NCBI GenBank assembly: GCA_903822825.1
Contig: CAIJQQ010000005.1
Coordinates: forward strand, 32,848 to 96,847
Length of the DNA stretch: 64,000 nt
Direction: 5' to 3'
Source: an uncultured Burkholderiales bacterium
GTDB taxonomy: Bacteria; Pseudomonadota; Gammaproteobacteria; Burkholderiales; Burkholderiaceae_C
Below are positions 26,337 to 35,083 of the stretch, piece by piece. The first letter of the stretch is position 1; each line of letters opens with the position of its first letter. Under the pieces are notes generated by a model, which saw only the letters and a list, made by a program, of their open reading frames with translations, was not told where the DNA came from and did not search any database. The position numbers and the translations under genes are program-made.

Positions 26337-27097
26337 GGCGCTTGGATTCGCAAGGCACGCAGTTGCGCATGCGCTGCCCCATCCCATTGGGGGGGCAGTT
26401 GGTGCTTGGCTTGCAGGTAGTGGTGGGTGTACACGTCCAAGTAGGCCTGTAAGGTGCGCGCAGCGTGGGTCTCGCCCGCCAGGGCCAGGCACAAGGCCGC
26501 CACCTCGCTGGTGCAAAAGTGGTCATCCCGCCCCGAGCGTCTGAGCTCGTAGCGTGAAATTTCTTCGGGGTTCAAACTCAGCACCGGCAAGGCGTTCAAG
26601 TAAGGGCTCTTGCGGAACATCTTGCGCGCCTCGGACCAAGTGGCGTCGAGCAAGATGAACAGTGGGCGCTTGCCCGAATGGGGCGCGGGCACGGTGTGCA
26701 CCACACGTTCGGGTGGGGCGAATTCGCCCGGAAACACCACCAACGCTTGCCACTGGGGGTCGGCCAGCAGCGCCAGCAAGGTTGGGTTGACCTCGGTGCG
26801 CGCCCACCCAAACGCAAAAGTGTCATGTACCAGGTCGGCAACCAGCCAACCGGTGTTGCTGGGTTTGAGCGGCTCGATGTCGGCCATCAGCAAGCACATG
26901 CCGGCCTGCACGGGCAACTCGGGACGAACGCTGCACATGCAGTGGCTGGGCACCAAACGGCAATCCGAACACCGCTGCCCCTTGATGCCGCCTCGCGCCA
27001 TGAAAGGTTTGGCACTGCGCGCCAATCGCTCAGCACGCAAGCGCGAGACCGCATGCGGGATTGGCACCCCCTCGGACACGGGCGTGTCTACAAGCAT
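26303..27097 (-). CDS. DTW domain protein (tRNA acp3U-type transferase family)
   Basis: 264-aa DTW/SPOUT-like protein. A cysteine cluster CSDCRLVPSHCMC binds zinc in the family and LLDATWSEARKM is the DTW-type signature. E. coli relatives (TapT/TuaA) install 3-amino-3-carboxypropyl on tRNA uridine. ATG 27097 is chosen because longer frames run into the RIO kinase gene; the stop codon of that gene is 17 bases upstream. The gene overlaps the convergent dioxygenase gene by 34 bases, so antisense effects between their messages are possible. Function known from family only. Confidence 0.82.
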   Translation of the reverse strand: MLVDTPVSEGVPIPHAVSRLRAERLARSAKPFMARGGIKGQRCSDCRLVPSHCMCSVRPELPVQAGMCLLMADIEPLKPSNTGWLVADLVHDTFAFGWARTEVNPTLLALLADPQWQALVVFPGEFAPPERVVHTVPAPHSGKRPLFILLDATWSEARKMFRKSPYLNALPVLSLNPEEISRYELRRSGRDDHFCTSEVAALCLALAGETHAARTLQAYLDVYTHHYLQAKHQLPPQWDGAAHAQLRALRIQAPHFKASVITKL

Positions 27098-27113
27098 GAA
27101 GGAATGCAAGGCT

Positions 27114-27992
27114 TCACAGCCCCGTGGCCATGCGCAGGCGACGCGCCGCCTCTTCGTCCCGCGCATCGTCAATTTCACGCAGCACGGCCTGCATGTCCAC
27201 ATCGGCCGTCGAGCGCTCAAAGTGGCCCGTGAGCGGTGTCTCGTTGCTGAGCAATCCGGCTTGGTACAGGCTCCAGATTTCGGGGCCGAACTCGGTCTTC
27301 AACAACTCGGGGGCAAACTGTCCAAAAAAGTCGCGCAAATTGCCCACATCGCGCAGCAGCATGCGCTGGGCGTGGTTGTTGCCAGCCGCGTCCACCGCTT
27401 GGGGCAAGTCGATGATGACCGGCTCGTCTGCGCCGAGCTGGTCGCCCTCGCCGGGGATGTGCGCCAGCAAGATATTGAACTCTGACAAGTCACCGTGCAC
27501 GACGCCCGCGCACAGCATGCGCACCACTTCGGCCACCAGCGTGGCGTGGTGCTGCAAGGCTTGCTCGGGGGTAAAGGCCACATCGTTCAGGCGCGGCGCG
27601 GCGTCGCCGTGGGCGTCGGTCACCAGCTCCATCAAGAGCACGCCGTCAAAAAAGTTGTAGGGCTTGGGCACCCGCACGCCCGCTGCCGCCAAACGGTACA
27701 GCGCATCCACCTCGGCGCTTTGCCAGGCGGCTTCTTGCTCTTGCCGCCCGAACTTGCTGCCTTTGGCCATGGCGCGGGCCGAACGCGAATTTTTGACTTT
27801 GCGGTTTTCGGTGTAGTCCACAGCCTGCCGGAAACTGCGGTGGGTGGCCTCTTTGTAGATTTTGGCGCAGCGGGTGTCGTCTCCGCAGCGCACAACGAAA
27901 ACCATGGCCTCTTTGCCGCTCATGAGTTGGCGCACCACGGTGTCGATCAAACCCTCCTCAACGAGCGTTTGCAGCCGAGGGGGTGCCTTCAT
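27114..27992 (-). CDS. RIO-type serine protein kinase
   Basis: 292-aa RIO1-like atypical kinase. The ATP-binding lysine lies in CAKIYKEATHRSF, the catalytic loop is VVHGDLSEFNIL and the metal-binding Asp is in VIIDLPQAVDAAG; all are intact, so an active enzyme is expected. In archaea and eukaryotes RIO kinases act in ribosome assembly; bacterial roles are poorly known. The start at 27992 overlaps the stop of the VOC gene by four bases. Together with the downstream DTW tRNA-modifying protein it suggests a translation-related pair. Confidence 0.88.
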   Translation of the reverse strand: MKAPPRLQTLVEEGLIDTVVRQLMSGKEAMVFVVRCGDDTRCAKIYKEATHRSFRQAVDYTENRKVKNSRSARAMAKGSKFGRQEQEAAWQSAEVDALYRLAAAGVRVPKPYNFFDGVLLMELVTDAHGDAAPRLNDVAFTPEQALQHHATLVAEVVRMLCAGVVHGDLSEFNILLAHIPGEGDQLGADEPVIIDLPQAVDAAGNNHAQRMLLRDVGNLRDFFGQFAPELLKTEFGPEIWSLYQAGLLSNETPLTGHFERSTADVDMQAVLREIDDARDEEAARRLRMATGL

Positions 27993-28366
27993 CCAGGTCG
28001 ATGCAGGGCACAGATTTTGTGCCCGTCGGGGTCGCGCAAATAAGCCAAGAACAGTTTGCCAGCGGCACCTTCGCGCCAACCCGGTGGGTCTTCGCAGGTC
28101 ACGCCACCGTTGGCAAGGCCTGCGGCGTGGAAGGCTTCGGCCTGTTCCGTTGAAGCCGCCTTGAAACCATACGTGGTGCCATTGCCTACGCTGGCAGCTT
28201 CGCCATTGATGGGCGTGGTGATGCCAAACGAGCCGGTGGGGCTGCGGTAAAAATAGCGCTTGTTGTTGGCCATACCCGCAGCAATGCCCACGGTGCCCAA
28301 AACGGCGTCGTAAAACTTTCTGGAGGCTTCGAGGTCTTTGACCCCGACCATGACGTGACTGAACAT
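27989..28366 (-). CDS. VOC-family (glyoxalase/bleomycin-resistance fold) protein
   Basis: 125-aa single VOC module pair. It begins MFSHVMVGVKDLEASRKFYD, the standard start of the fold with a metal-ligand His, and closes with LAYLRDPDGHKICALHRPG, where the usual metal Glu of the second motif is replaced by a KICAL sequence. A catalytic glyoxalase function is therefore doubtful. A TTCTCCTT on the plus strand marks a good ribosome site. First gene of a short leftward operon with the RIO kinase and DTW genes. Confidence 0.8.
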   Translation of the reverse strand: MFSHVMVGVKDLEASRKFYDAVLGTVGIAAGMANNKRYFYRSPTGSFGITTPINGEAASVGNGTTYGFKAASTEQAEAFHAAGLANGGVTCEDPPGWREGAAGKLFLAYLRDPDGHKICALHRPG

Positions 28367-28481
28367 TGCTTTCTCCTTGAAGACCCGGACTAGGGCGATT
28401 AATCTCAGTCAATGGTACTTGATAGAAAGATGGGTTCTGGCCTCTGCGGCCACCCAAAGCCCCTCCTTGTGGCAGCATAAG

Positions 28482-28493
28482 GGTCTTCAGACC
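28482..28493. promoter_or_regulatory. Short palindrome in divergent promoter region
   Basis: GGTCT-TC-AGACC is a perfect 5-bp dyad 33 bases before the SDR start, within the 159-bp gap between the divergent VOC and SDR genes. It could be a regulator site for the rightward operon; no cognate regulator is adjacent. Confidence 0.3.
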
Positions 28494-28525
28494 TGAGTGT
28501 TCAGCCAGCCTAAGGAGATGACCCC

Positions 28526-29320
28526 ATGACCCCATCCAGCACCCTTTGTTTCGGACTTCAAGGCCGTGTCGTCATCGTCACGGGTGCGGCCAGTGGCATT
28601 GGCGAGGCCTGCGCTCGCCGGTTTGCGGCTGAAGGCGCCCAAGTGGTGCTGGCCGATGTGAACAGCGAGCGCGGCGCCACCGTGGCCGCCGAGCTGCGCA
28701 GCGCAGGGCAAAGCGCCGGCTTCATGCACTGCGATGTCTCGCGAAAAGCCGATGTCGATGCGCTGGTGACCCATGTGCTGCAGGCCTTTGGCCGCCTGGA
28801 CGTGCTGGTCAACAACGCGGGCATTTTCCGGGCCGCTGACTTTCTGGACGTGACCGAAGAAGACTTCGACGCCGTGATCAACGTGAACATCAAGGGCTCG
28901 TTTTTGATGGGTCAGGCCGCCGCCCGAGCCATGAAAAGCACCGGGGGCGGCTCTATCGTCAACATGAGCTCGGTCAACGCGGTGCTGGCCATCCCCAACA
29001 TCGCCAGCTACAACGTGAGCAAGGGCGGCATCAACCAGCTGACGCGGGCCATGTCGTTGGCGCTGGCTGACTTCGGCATCCGCGTGAACGCGGTGGCTCC
29101 TGGCACGATTGCCACCGAATTGGCACGCCAAGCGGTGCTGACCAGCGAGGCTGCCGAAAAGAAAATCATGATGCGAACGCCCATGAAGCGCCTGGGCCAG
29201 CCCGACGAAGTCGCCAAGGTGGTTGCGTTCTTGGCCAGCGATGCGGCAAGCTACATCACTGGTGAAATCGTCACCGTGGACGGTGGTCGCATGGCGCTCA
29301 ATTACACCGTCCCTGTTTGA
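28526..29320 (+). CDS. SDR family oxidoreductase (3-ketoacyl reductase-like)
   Basis: 264-aa classical short-chain dehydrogenase with TGAASGIGEACARR (cofactor), NNAGIF, catalytic Ser in NMSSVNAVLA, Tyr/Lys in YNVSKGG and the C-terminal TVDGGRMALNY. A TAAGGAG ribosome site supports the start. It is followed 12 bases later by a thioesterase gene and then glyoxalase I and another SDR, a rightward four-gene run. Similar enzymes act on 3-hydroxyacyl or sugar-alcohol substrates. Substrate unknown. Confidence 0.8.
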   Translation: MTPSSTLCFGLQGRVVIVTGAASGIGEACARRFAAEGAQVVLADVNSERGATVAAELRSAGQSAGFMHCDVSRKADVDALVTHVLQAFGRLDVLVNNAGIFRAADFLDVTEEDFDAVINVNIKGSFLMGQAAARAMKSTGGGSIVNMSSVNAVLAIPNIASYNVSKGGINQLTRAMSLALADFGIRVNAVAPGTIATELARQAVLTSEAAEKKIMMRTPMKRLGQPDEVAKVVAFLASDAASYITGEIVTVDGGRMALNYTVPV

Positions 29321-29332
29321 AGAAACCCATTT

Positions 29333-29887
29333 GTGAACACCCCTATCAACCCACTCGGCTCATCACTAGAGGCTTGGCTGGCCCAAGAAAAAGAGGTCCG
29401 CCAGCGTCTGGATGCCGGTGCTGGCCCCGGCGTGGCACGCCCTGAACAGGTGGCAGGAAAAACCGGCTTGGCGGTCATGCAAGGCCTTCTTAGCGGAGAT
29501 CTGCCCTACGCGAGCATCGCCAAAACACTCGACTTTGTACTGATCGAGGTCAGCCCAGGCCAAGCCATTTTTCAAGGCGCTCCAGGCTTGAACCACATGA
29601 ACCCGCTGGGCACCGTACACGGCGGCTGGTTTGCCACCTTGCTCGACTCGGCCTTGGGCTGCGCGGTGCACACCATGATGCCGCCCGGACGGGGTTACAC
29701 GACGGCCGAGCTGAGCGTGAAGCTGGTCAAGGCCCTCACACCCAAAGTGCAACGCGTGCGGGCCATTGGCCAAGTTGTGCACTGCGGCCGCCAACTGGCC
29801 ACTGCCGAAGCACGACTGGTCGGGCCAGACGGCACCCTGTACGCCCATGCCAGCACGGCATGCCTTGTTTTTGACATGCCTTCATAA
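29333..29887 (+). CDS. PaaI-type hotdog-fold thioesterase
   Basis: 184-aa acyl-CoA thioesterase fold. The hotdog signature [14 protein letters not shown] contains the expected active-site Asp on the long helix, and [15 protein letters not shown] forms the following strands. The start is GTG 29333, 12 bases after the SDR stop. The N-terminal 70 residues are a helical extension not needed for the fold. Homologs hydrolyse phenylacetyl- or medium-chain acyl-CoA; substrate here unknown. Likely in operon with the flanking SDR and glyoxalase genes. Confidence 0.82.
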   Translation: MNTPINPLGSSLEAWLAQEKEVRQRLDAGAGPGVARPEQVAGKTGLAVMQGLLSGDLPYASIAKTLDFVLIEVSPGQAIFQGAPGLNHMNPLGTVHGGWFATLLDSALGCAVHTMMPPGRGYTTAELSVKLVKALTPKVQRVRAIGQVVHCGRQLATAEARLVGPDGTLYAHASTACLVFDMPS

Positions 29888-29901
29888 ACTGGAACAACCT
29901 C

Positions 29902-30300
29902 ATGAGACTCCTTCACACCATGCTGCGCGTAGGCCACCTTCAACGCTCGATCGACTTCTACACCCAGGTGCTGGGCATGCAACTGCTGCGCACCTCGGAA
30001 AACCCCGAGTACAAATACACGCTGGCCTTTGTCGGTTACGGCAAAAACCCAGACCACGCCGAACTGGAACTGACCTACAACTGGGGCGTGGAAAGTTATG
30101 ACATGGGGACGGCCTACGGCCACATTGCGCTGGGCGTGGCCGATGCCTATGCCGCCTGCGAGAAGATCAAAGCCGCTGGCGGCAAGGTGACCCGCGAGGC
30201 CGGCCCGGTCAAGGGCGGCACCACGGTCATTGCCTTTGTGACCGACCCCGATGGCTACAAGATCGAGTTGATTCAGCGGGCCGAATACGCCCAGCTGTGA
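29902..30300 (+). CDS. gloA: Lactoylglutathione lyase (glyoxalase I)
   Basis: 132-aa glyoxalase I that isomerises the methylglyoxal-glutathione hemithioacetal to S-lactoylglutathione. All four metal ligands known for E. coli GloA occur at identical positions, H5, E56, H74 and E122, pointing to the short Ni-dependent bacterial class. The start [20 protein letters not shown] is classical. It lies in the four-gene run between a thioesterase and an SDR gene. Highly confident in the activity. Confidence 0.95.
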   Translation: MRLLHTMLRVGHLQRSIDFYTQVLGMQLLRTSENPEYKYTLAFVGYGKNPDHAELELTYNWGVESYDMGTAYGHIALGVADAYAACEKIKAAGGKVTREAGPVKGGTTVIAFVTDPDGYKIELIQRAEYAQL

Positions 30301-30325
30301 GCCCTTCGCATCCGGAGACAAGCGC

Positions 30326-31003
30326 ATGACTTCACTGACTGGACAACGCATCTTGGTGACCCAGGCCAAAGACTTCATGGGCCCGGCCCTGTGCGACGCG
30401 TTGCGGGCCTGCGGCGCCGAAGTGATCGCCGACGAGCGCCTGCTCACCCACCCGCTGGACGCACTGGCCGTCATCGAGGCGGCCGGGCCGCTGGATGCGC
30501 TGGTGATCAACCTGGCACTGCCTGCGCCGTCCACACCCGTCACGCAAATTGACGAAGCCGAGTGGCGACAGGTGTTTGAAGTCATGGTCGACCCGCTGCC
30601 CCGCTTGGTGCGGGCGGTGGTGCCCGGCATGAAAGCCCGTGGTGGCGGCAAGATCGTGGTGATGGGCAGCGCCTCGGCCTTGCGCGGCATGAAGCGCGCG
30701 GCCAGCTACAGCGCGGCGCGCGGAGCGCAACTGGCCTATGTGCAGGCGGCCGGCGTGGAGCTGGCCCCGGACAACATTCAGCTCAATGCCGTGGCGCAGA
30801 ACTTTGTCGACAACCCCACCTACTTCCCGCCCGAGGTGCAAGCCAATCCGCGTTTTCAGGAGCGCCTCAAACGCGAGGTGCCACTGGGCCGCCTGGTCAA
30901 GGCTGAAGAAGATGCTCTCTTTGTGGCCTACCTGTGCAGCGACGCGGCCAGCTGCTTTGTTGGACAGGTGTTCCCTGTGTCGGGGGGCTGGGCGGTGCGT
31001 TGA
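30326..31003 (+). CDS. Divergent SDR-fold protein
   Basis: 225-aa short-chain dehydrogenase-like protein. The usual TGxxxGxG cofactor motif is altered to VTQAKDFMGPAL and the NNAG motif is absent (VINLALPAPS instead), while MGSASALRGMKRAASYSAAR keeps a Ser and Tyr but has Arg in place of the catalytic Lys (Y-S-A-A-R). It therefore probably does not act as a standard NAD(P) oxidoreductase. A GGAGAC ribosome site precedes ATG 30326. It ends the rightward run and converges with eda. Confidence 0.72.
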   Translation: MTSLTGQRILVTQAKDFMGPALCDALRACGAEVIADERLLTHPLDALAVIEAAGPLDALVINLALPAPSTPVTQIDEAEWRQVFEVMVDPLPRLVRAVVPGMKARGGGKIVVMGSASALRGMKRAASYSAARGAQLAYVQAAGVELAPDNIQLNAVAQNFVDNPTYFPPEVQANPRFQERLKREVPLGRLVKAEEDALFVAYLCSDAASCFVGQVFPVSGGWAVR

Positions 31004-31034
31004 TCGGGCGCAGCACTGCACCCTTCAGCAGTAC

Positions 31035-31682
31035 TCAACGCGGCAGCTGGCTGGCTTCCCGAGCCAAGGCCTCAATGCGCGCCCAATCGCCCTGGGCCAG
31101 CGCGTCCGCAGGCACCAGCCACGAGCCGCCCACGCACGCCACATTGGGCAAGCTCAGCAGGTCATGGGCGTTTTGCTGTGTCACGCCTCCCGTGGGGCAG
31201 AACTTCACATCAAAGAACGGACCGCTCCAGGCCTTGAGCATGGCCGGGCCGCCCGCTTGCATGGCGGGGAAGAATTTGAGTTCGGTGTAGCCGTCTTCCT
31301 GCGCCATCATGATTTCGCTGCCAGTGGCCACACCGGGCAAGAGCGATAAACCGTTGTCGCGGCAAGCTTGGCCGACTGTCTTGGTGTAGCCGGGGCTCAC
31401 CGCAAAACGGGCACCGGCTTTGGCAGCAGCTGCCGCATCGGCGGCACTGCGCACGGTGCCCGCGCCGACCACAGCACCAGGCACTTCTTTGGCAATCGCT
31501 TCCATACAAGCCAGTGCCTGCGGGGTGCGCAGGGTCACCTCCAACATGCGGATACCGCCCGCCACCAAGGCGCGGGCCATGGGCACAGCGTGGGCCACGT
31601 CGTTCAACACGATCACGGGGATCACAGGGGCGTCCTGCATCACTTGCAGGGCAGACAAACAAGTGGTCGTTGTCAAAGCCAT
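31035..31682 (-). CDS. eda: KDPG/KHG aldolase
   Basis: 215-aa class I aldolase that splits 2-keto-3-deoxy-6-phosphogluconate to pyruvate and glyceraldehyde 3-phosphate. The Schiff-base lysine is in YTELKFFPA, the catalytic Glu in MLEVTLRTP, and GAGTVRS and PTGGVT are standard Eda sequences. Its start overlaps the end of edd by ten bases, forming the classical Entner-Doudoroff pair. KDG phosphorylated by the kinase at 15.6-16.6 kb would enter here. Confidence 0.95.
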   Translation of the reverse strand: MALTTTTCLSALQVMQDAPVIPVIVLNDVAHAVPMARALVAGGIRMLEVTLRTPQALACMEAIAKEVPGAVVGAGTVRSAADAAAAAKAGARFAVSPGYTKTVGQACRDNGLSLLPGVATGSEIMMAQEDGYTELKFFPAMQAGGPAMLKAWSGPFFDVKFCPTGGVTQQNAHDLLSLPNVACVGGSWLVPADALAQGDWARIEALAREASQLPR

Positions 31683-33514
31683 GTGCAGGCTCCTTCTTCG
31701 GCTTTGAGCGCATTGCGGCGCAGGTTGGCAAACAGTTCACGGCCCATGCCCACGCCGTTGGCGGAGCGCAGCTCGGCAGGCATCTGGGCCAGTGGGCGGG
31801 CGGCCCATTCGGCTTCGCTCACCAGCAACTGCAAGGTGCCCGCGACGCCATCCAGGCGGATCAAATCACCGTCTTGCACCTTGGCCAGCGGGCCACCGGC
31901 TGCGGCTTCGGGCGAGACATGGATGGCGGCGGGCACTTTGCCCGAAGCGCCGCTCATGCGGCCATCGGTGACCAGCGCCACTTTGAAACCCTTGCCTTGC
32001 AGCACAGCCAGCGGCGGGGTGAGTTTGTGCAGCTCGGGCATGCCGTTGGCTTGCGGGCCTTGCCAGCGCACCACACAAACAATGTCGCGGTCCAGCTCGC
32101 CCGACTTGAACGCGGCTTGCAGTTCGTCTTGTGAATTGAACACGCGGGCCGGGGCTTCGATGACATGTAAGGCTTCAGGCACGGCAGAAATCTTGATGAT
32201 GCTGCGGCCAAGATTGCCTTGCAAAAGCTTGAGGCCACCAGAGGGGCTGAACGGGCTGCTGGCCGGACGCACCACGGTGTCGTCTTTGCTGGCCCCCGCT
32301 TCTTGCCAGACCAATTGGCCATTTTGAGCCGATGGAATGCGGGTGAATTCACGCAGACCACCTGGACGCACCGTCAGCACATCGGGGTGCATCAGGCCAG
32401 CGTCGAGCAGCTCGCGGATCACAAAGCCCGGGCCGCCTGCGGCCTGGAACTGGTTCACATCGGCGCTGCCGTTGGGGTACACGCGGGTGAGCAAAGGCAC
32501 CACATCCGAGAGGGCCGAAAAGTCGTCCCAGTCGATCACGATGCCCGCGGCGCGTGCCACCGCCACCCAGTGGATCAAGTGGTTGGTCGAGCCGCCCGTG
32601 GCCAAGAGCGCCACCATGGCGTTGACGATGCAGCGCTCGTCAACCAGTCGGCCAATCGGCGTGAAGTGTTTGCCCTTCACCAGCGCCAGAACGGTGCGTG
32701 CCGCTTCACGGGTCAGGTCCTGGCGCACACCCTCGCCCGGGTTGATGAAAGCTGTGCCGGGCACATGCAGGCCCATGGCTTCGAGCAGCATCTGGTTGCT
32801 GTTGGCCGTGCCGTAAAAGGTGCAGGTGCCTTCCCCATGGTAAGCGGCAGATTCGGCTTCGAGCAGTTCTGGGCGGCCGACCAGACCTTGCGCAGCTTGC
32901 TCGCGCACCTTGGATTTGTCGTTGTTGGACAGGCCGCTGGTCATGGGGCCAGCGGGCACAAACACCGTGGGCAAATGGCCAAACTGCAAAGCGCCAATCA
33001 AGAGGCCCGGCACGATCTTGTCGCACACGCCCAGCATCAGGGCCGCATCAAACACGTCGTGGCTGAGCGACACGGCCGTGGCCATGGCGATCACGTCGCG
33101 GCTGAACAGGCTCAGCTCCATGCCCGGCGTGCCTTGCGTGACGCCGTCGCACATGGCGGGCACGCCCCCTGCCACTTGGGCCGTGGCGCCCAGCTTGCGG
33201 GCTTCGTCTTTGATCAGATCGGGATAGTGCTGCAGCGGCGCGTGGGCCGAAAGCAGGTCGTTGTAGGCATTGACGATGGCAATGTTGGGCGCACGCGGGG
33301 CGACCACCAAGATTCGGTCCAAGGCCTTGGCGCGGACCTTGTCACCCTCGGGCATGGCAGCAAAGGCGTGGGCCACGTTGGCACAGCCCAAGCGCTGGGC
33401 ACCCGGGACCTGGTTGGCCGCGGCGTCCACTTGCTGCAAATAGGCTTGGCGTGTCGGGCCGCTGCGCTCGGTGATGCGGGCGGTGACGGCCACCAATGTG
33501 GGGTGAAGTGTCAT
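31673..33514 (-). CDS. edd: 6-phosphogluconate dehydratase
   Basis: 613-aa Fe-S dehydratase producing KDPG, the first committed step of the Entner-Doudoroff pathway. Cluster cysteines are visible in [15 protein letters not shown] and [13 protein letters not shown], and the length matches E. coli Edd (603 aa) rather than the shorter sugar-acid dehydratase at 11.5 kb. ATG 33514 ([10 protein letters not shown]) is preferred over longer in-frame starts. A GTAA-N5-TTAC dyad lies 24 bases upstream. Transcribed with eda. Confidence 0.95.
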   Translation of the reverse strand: MTLHPTLVAVTARITERSGPTRQAYLQQVDAAANQVPGAQRLGCANVAHAFAAMPEGDKVRAKALDRILVVAPRAPNIAIVNAYNDLLSAHAPLQHYPDLIKDEARKLGATAQVAGGVPAMCDGVTQGTPGMELSLFSRDVIAMATAVSLSHDVFDAALMLGVCDKIVPGLLIGALQFGHLPTVFVPAGPMTSGLSNNDKSKVREQAAQGLVGRPELLEAESAAYHGEGTCTFYGTANSNQMLLEAMGLHVPGTAFINPGEGVRQDLTREAARTVLALVKGKHFTPIGRLVDERCIVNAMVALLATGGSTNHLIHWVAVARAAGIVIDWDDFSALSDVVPLLTRVYPNGSADVNQFQAAGGPGFVIRELLDAGLMHPDVLTVRPGGLREFTRIPSAQNGQLVWQEAGASKDDTVVRPASSPFSPSGGLKLLQGNLGRSIIKISAVPEALHVIEAPARVFNSQDELQAAFKSGELDRDIVCVVRWQGPQANGMPELHKLTPPLAVLQGKGFKVALVTDGRMSGASGKVPAAIHVSPEAAAGGPLAKVQDGDLIRLDGVAGTLQLLVSEAEWAARPLAQMPAELRSANGVGMGRELFANLRRNALKAEEGACTWL

Positions 33515-33537
33515 GGACTTGGGTCTGATAAAGTTTG

Positions 33538-33550
33538 GTAACAAAATTAC
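33538..33550. promoter_or_regulatory. Dyad upstream of edd, HexR-like operator candidate
   Basis: GTAACAAAATTAC is a GTAA-N5-TTAC dyad 24 bases upstream of the edd start. On the minus strand it reads GTAATTTTGTTAC, close to the TGTAAT-N3-ATTACA type recognised by HexR/RpiR regulators of the Entner-Doudoroff pathway. A second TGGTAAC lies 23 bases further upstream (about 33559-33565), as a direct repeat. Confidence 0.45.
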
Positions 33551-33736
33551 AAAATCAATGGTAACCGTCTTCTGGTGCTTTGTGGGGTGGCTGAGTTACA
33601 GATGGGGTACGAGCCGCAAGCTCCATCTGGTGGCCCATCCCAAAGCCAAATCGCGCTTGATTTGCCTCTGAAGACATCGACATGCGCGTGTTTTCCCAGA
33701 GAATAGAGGCGAAATTGTGATCGGGCCTCATTGAAC

Positions 33737-34354
33737 ATGACTGACAACTTCACCCAAGCCGATGGTGGTCGGACCAGCCCGCCCAAAGCTGCGGCATTGA
33801 ACAGCGGTTCACTGGAGCGCTTCCGTGCGCAATGTGCCATGGGCCAGGATTTGTGGGTGTTTGGCTACGCATCCTTGTTGTGGCGGCCCGAGTTTGATGC
33901 CCAGGAAAAGCACAACACCAAAGTCTGGGGCTGGCACCGCGCCCTGAAAATGTGGAGTCGATTGAACAGGGGTAGCCCGCAATGTCCGGGCTTGGTGTTT
34001 GCGCTGCTGCCCGGCGGCAGTTGTCAGGGTGTGGTTTACCGGGTCGCCAAAACTGAGGCCGATGAAGTTCTGATCCGGCTTTGGGCCAGAGAAATGCCCA
34101 TGGACGTCTACACACCTTGCTGGTTGTCCTGCACAACCCCCAGCGGGCCTGTCAAAGCACTGGCCTTTACCTTGCCTCGCAGCAGCCCCAGTTTCACAGG
34201 TGATTTGCCTGCAGACACTTATCGGGAAATTTTCCAACAAGCCAGGGGTCGGTTTGGCACCACCCGCGACTATGCTTTGGATACATACCACAGCTTGCAA
34301 GCCCATGGCATCGAAGACAGGGCCCTCGCCGCCTTGTTGCGCCACGCGGGCTGA
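33737..34354 (+). CDS. chaC: Gamma-glutamylcyclotransferase, ChaC type
   Basis: 205-aa glutathione-specific gamma-glutamylcyclotransferase releasing 5-oxoproline and Cys-Gly. The substrate loop WVFGYASLLWRPEF is the ChaC/BtrG signature, and the catalytic Glu is likely in LWAREMPMDVY. The first 30 residues are an unstructured extension. TTG 33731 is also in frame, but ATG 33737 is preferred. Divergent from edd across a 222-bp gap. Confidence 0.88.
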   Translation: MTDNFTQADGGRTSPPKAAALNSGSLERFRAQCAMGQDLWVFGYASLLWRPEFDAQEKHNTKVWGWHRALKMWSRLNRGSPQCPGLVFALLPGGSCQGVVYRVAKTEADEVLIRLWAREMPMDVYTPCWLSCTTPSGPVKALAFTLPRSSPSFTGDLPADTYREIFQQARGRFGTTRDYALDTYHSLQAHGIEDRALAALLRHAG

Positions 34355-34417
34355 CAATTTTCGGCGCTGACTGACCTGCCGCACGGTTGCGGCCAAACGG
34401 CTGCCTATACTGGTGGC

Positions 34418-35050
34418 ATGAACATCGCCGACCTTCGCAAAAGCTACGAAAAAGCAGAACTCAACGAGCAGGCCTCCCACGCCGACCCGTTGAAGCAATT
34501 TGACCAGTGGCTGCAAGAAGCCATCGCGTCGCAAGTGCCTGAGCCCAACGCCATGACACTGGCCACGGTGGGCAGCGACCTGCGCCCCAGCACCCGCGTG
34601 GTGCTGATCAAAGGCTGTGACGAGCGCGGCATCGTCTGGTACACCAACTACGACAGCCGCAAGGGTCAAGAGCTGGCGGGCAACCCGTTTGCAGCGCTGC
34701 AGTTCCATTGGGTTGAACTCGAACGCGTGGTGCGCATCGAAGGACGCGTCGAAAAAGTCTCTGATGCCGAGAGCGATGCCTACTTCCACAGCCGTCCACT
34801 CGATTCACGCATTGGGGCCTGGGCCTCACCGCAAAGCGAGGTCATCGACAGCCGCACCGTGTTGGTCACCAACGCCGCCAAGTATGCGGCGCAGTTCCTC
34901 TTGCAGCCTCCGCGCCCGCCGCATTGGGGGGGCTACCGCCTGGTGCCTGACAGCTGGCAGTTTTGGCAAGGCCGCAAGAGCCGCTTGCACGACCGCCTGC
35001 GTTACACCCTTCAGGGTGCGCACTGGCTGCGTGAGCGGCTGGCCCCCTGA
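34418..35050 (+). CDS. pdxH: Pyridoxamine 5'-phosphate oxidase
   Basis: 210-aa FMN-dependent enzyme oxidising pyridoxamine or pyridoxine phosphate to pyridoxal phosphate. FMN- and PLP-binding segments are visible: [44 protein letters not shown] and the C-terminal W-R-E-R-L-A-P end. A TATACT hexamer ends only six bases before the ATG, so the message could be nearly leaderless. Transcribed alone and convergent with the LacI regulator. PLP serves the aminotransferases in the window, but this is a housekeeping gene. Confidence 0.95.
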   Translation: MNIADLRKSYEKAELNEQASHADPLKQFDQWLQEAIASQVPEPNAMTLATVGSDLRPSTRVVLIKGCDERGIVWYTNYDSRKGQELAGNPFAALQFHWVELERVVRIEGRVEKVSDAESDAYFHSRPLDSRIGAWASPQSEVIDSRTVLVTNAAKYAAQFLLQPPRPPHWGGYRLVPDSWQFWQGRKSRLHDRLRYTLQGAHWLRERLAP

Positions 35051-35054
35051 AAGG

Positions 35055-35068
35055 GCGTCTTTAGACGC
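35055..35068. terminator. Small hairpin between convergent pdxH and lacI-type gene
   Basis: GCGTCT-TT-AGACGC is a perfect dyad in the 33-bp space between convergent stop codons. On the plus strand it is followed by GTCGCCAAAAAG, without T-run, so it is at best a weak bidirectional terminator. Confidence 0.3.
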
Positions 35069-35083
35069 GTCGCCAAAAAGTAT

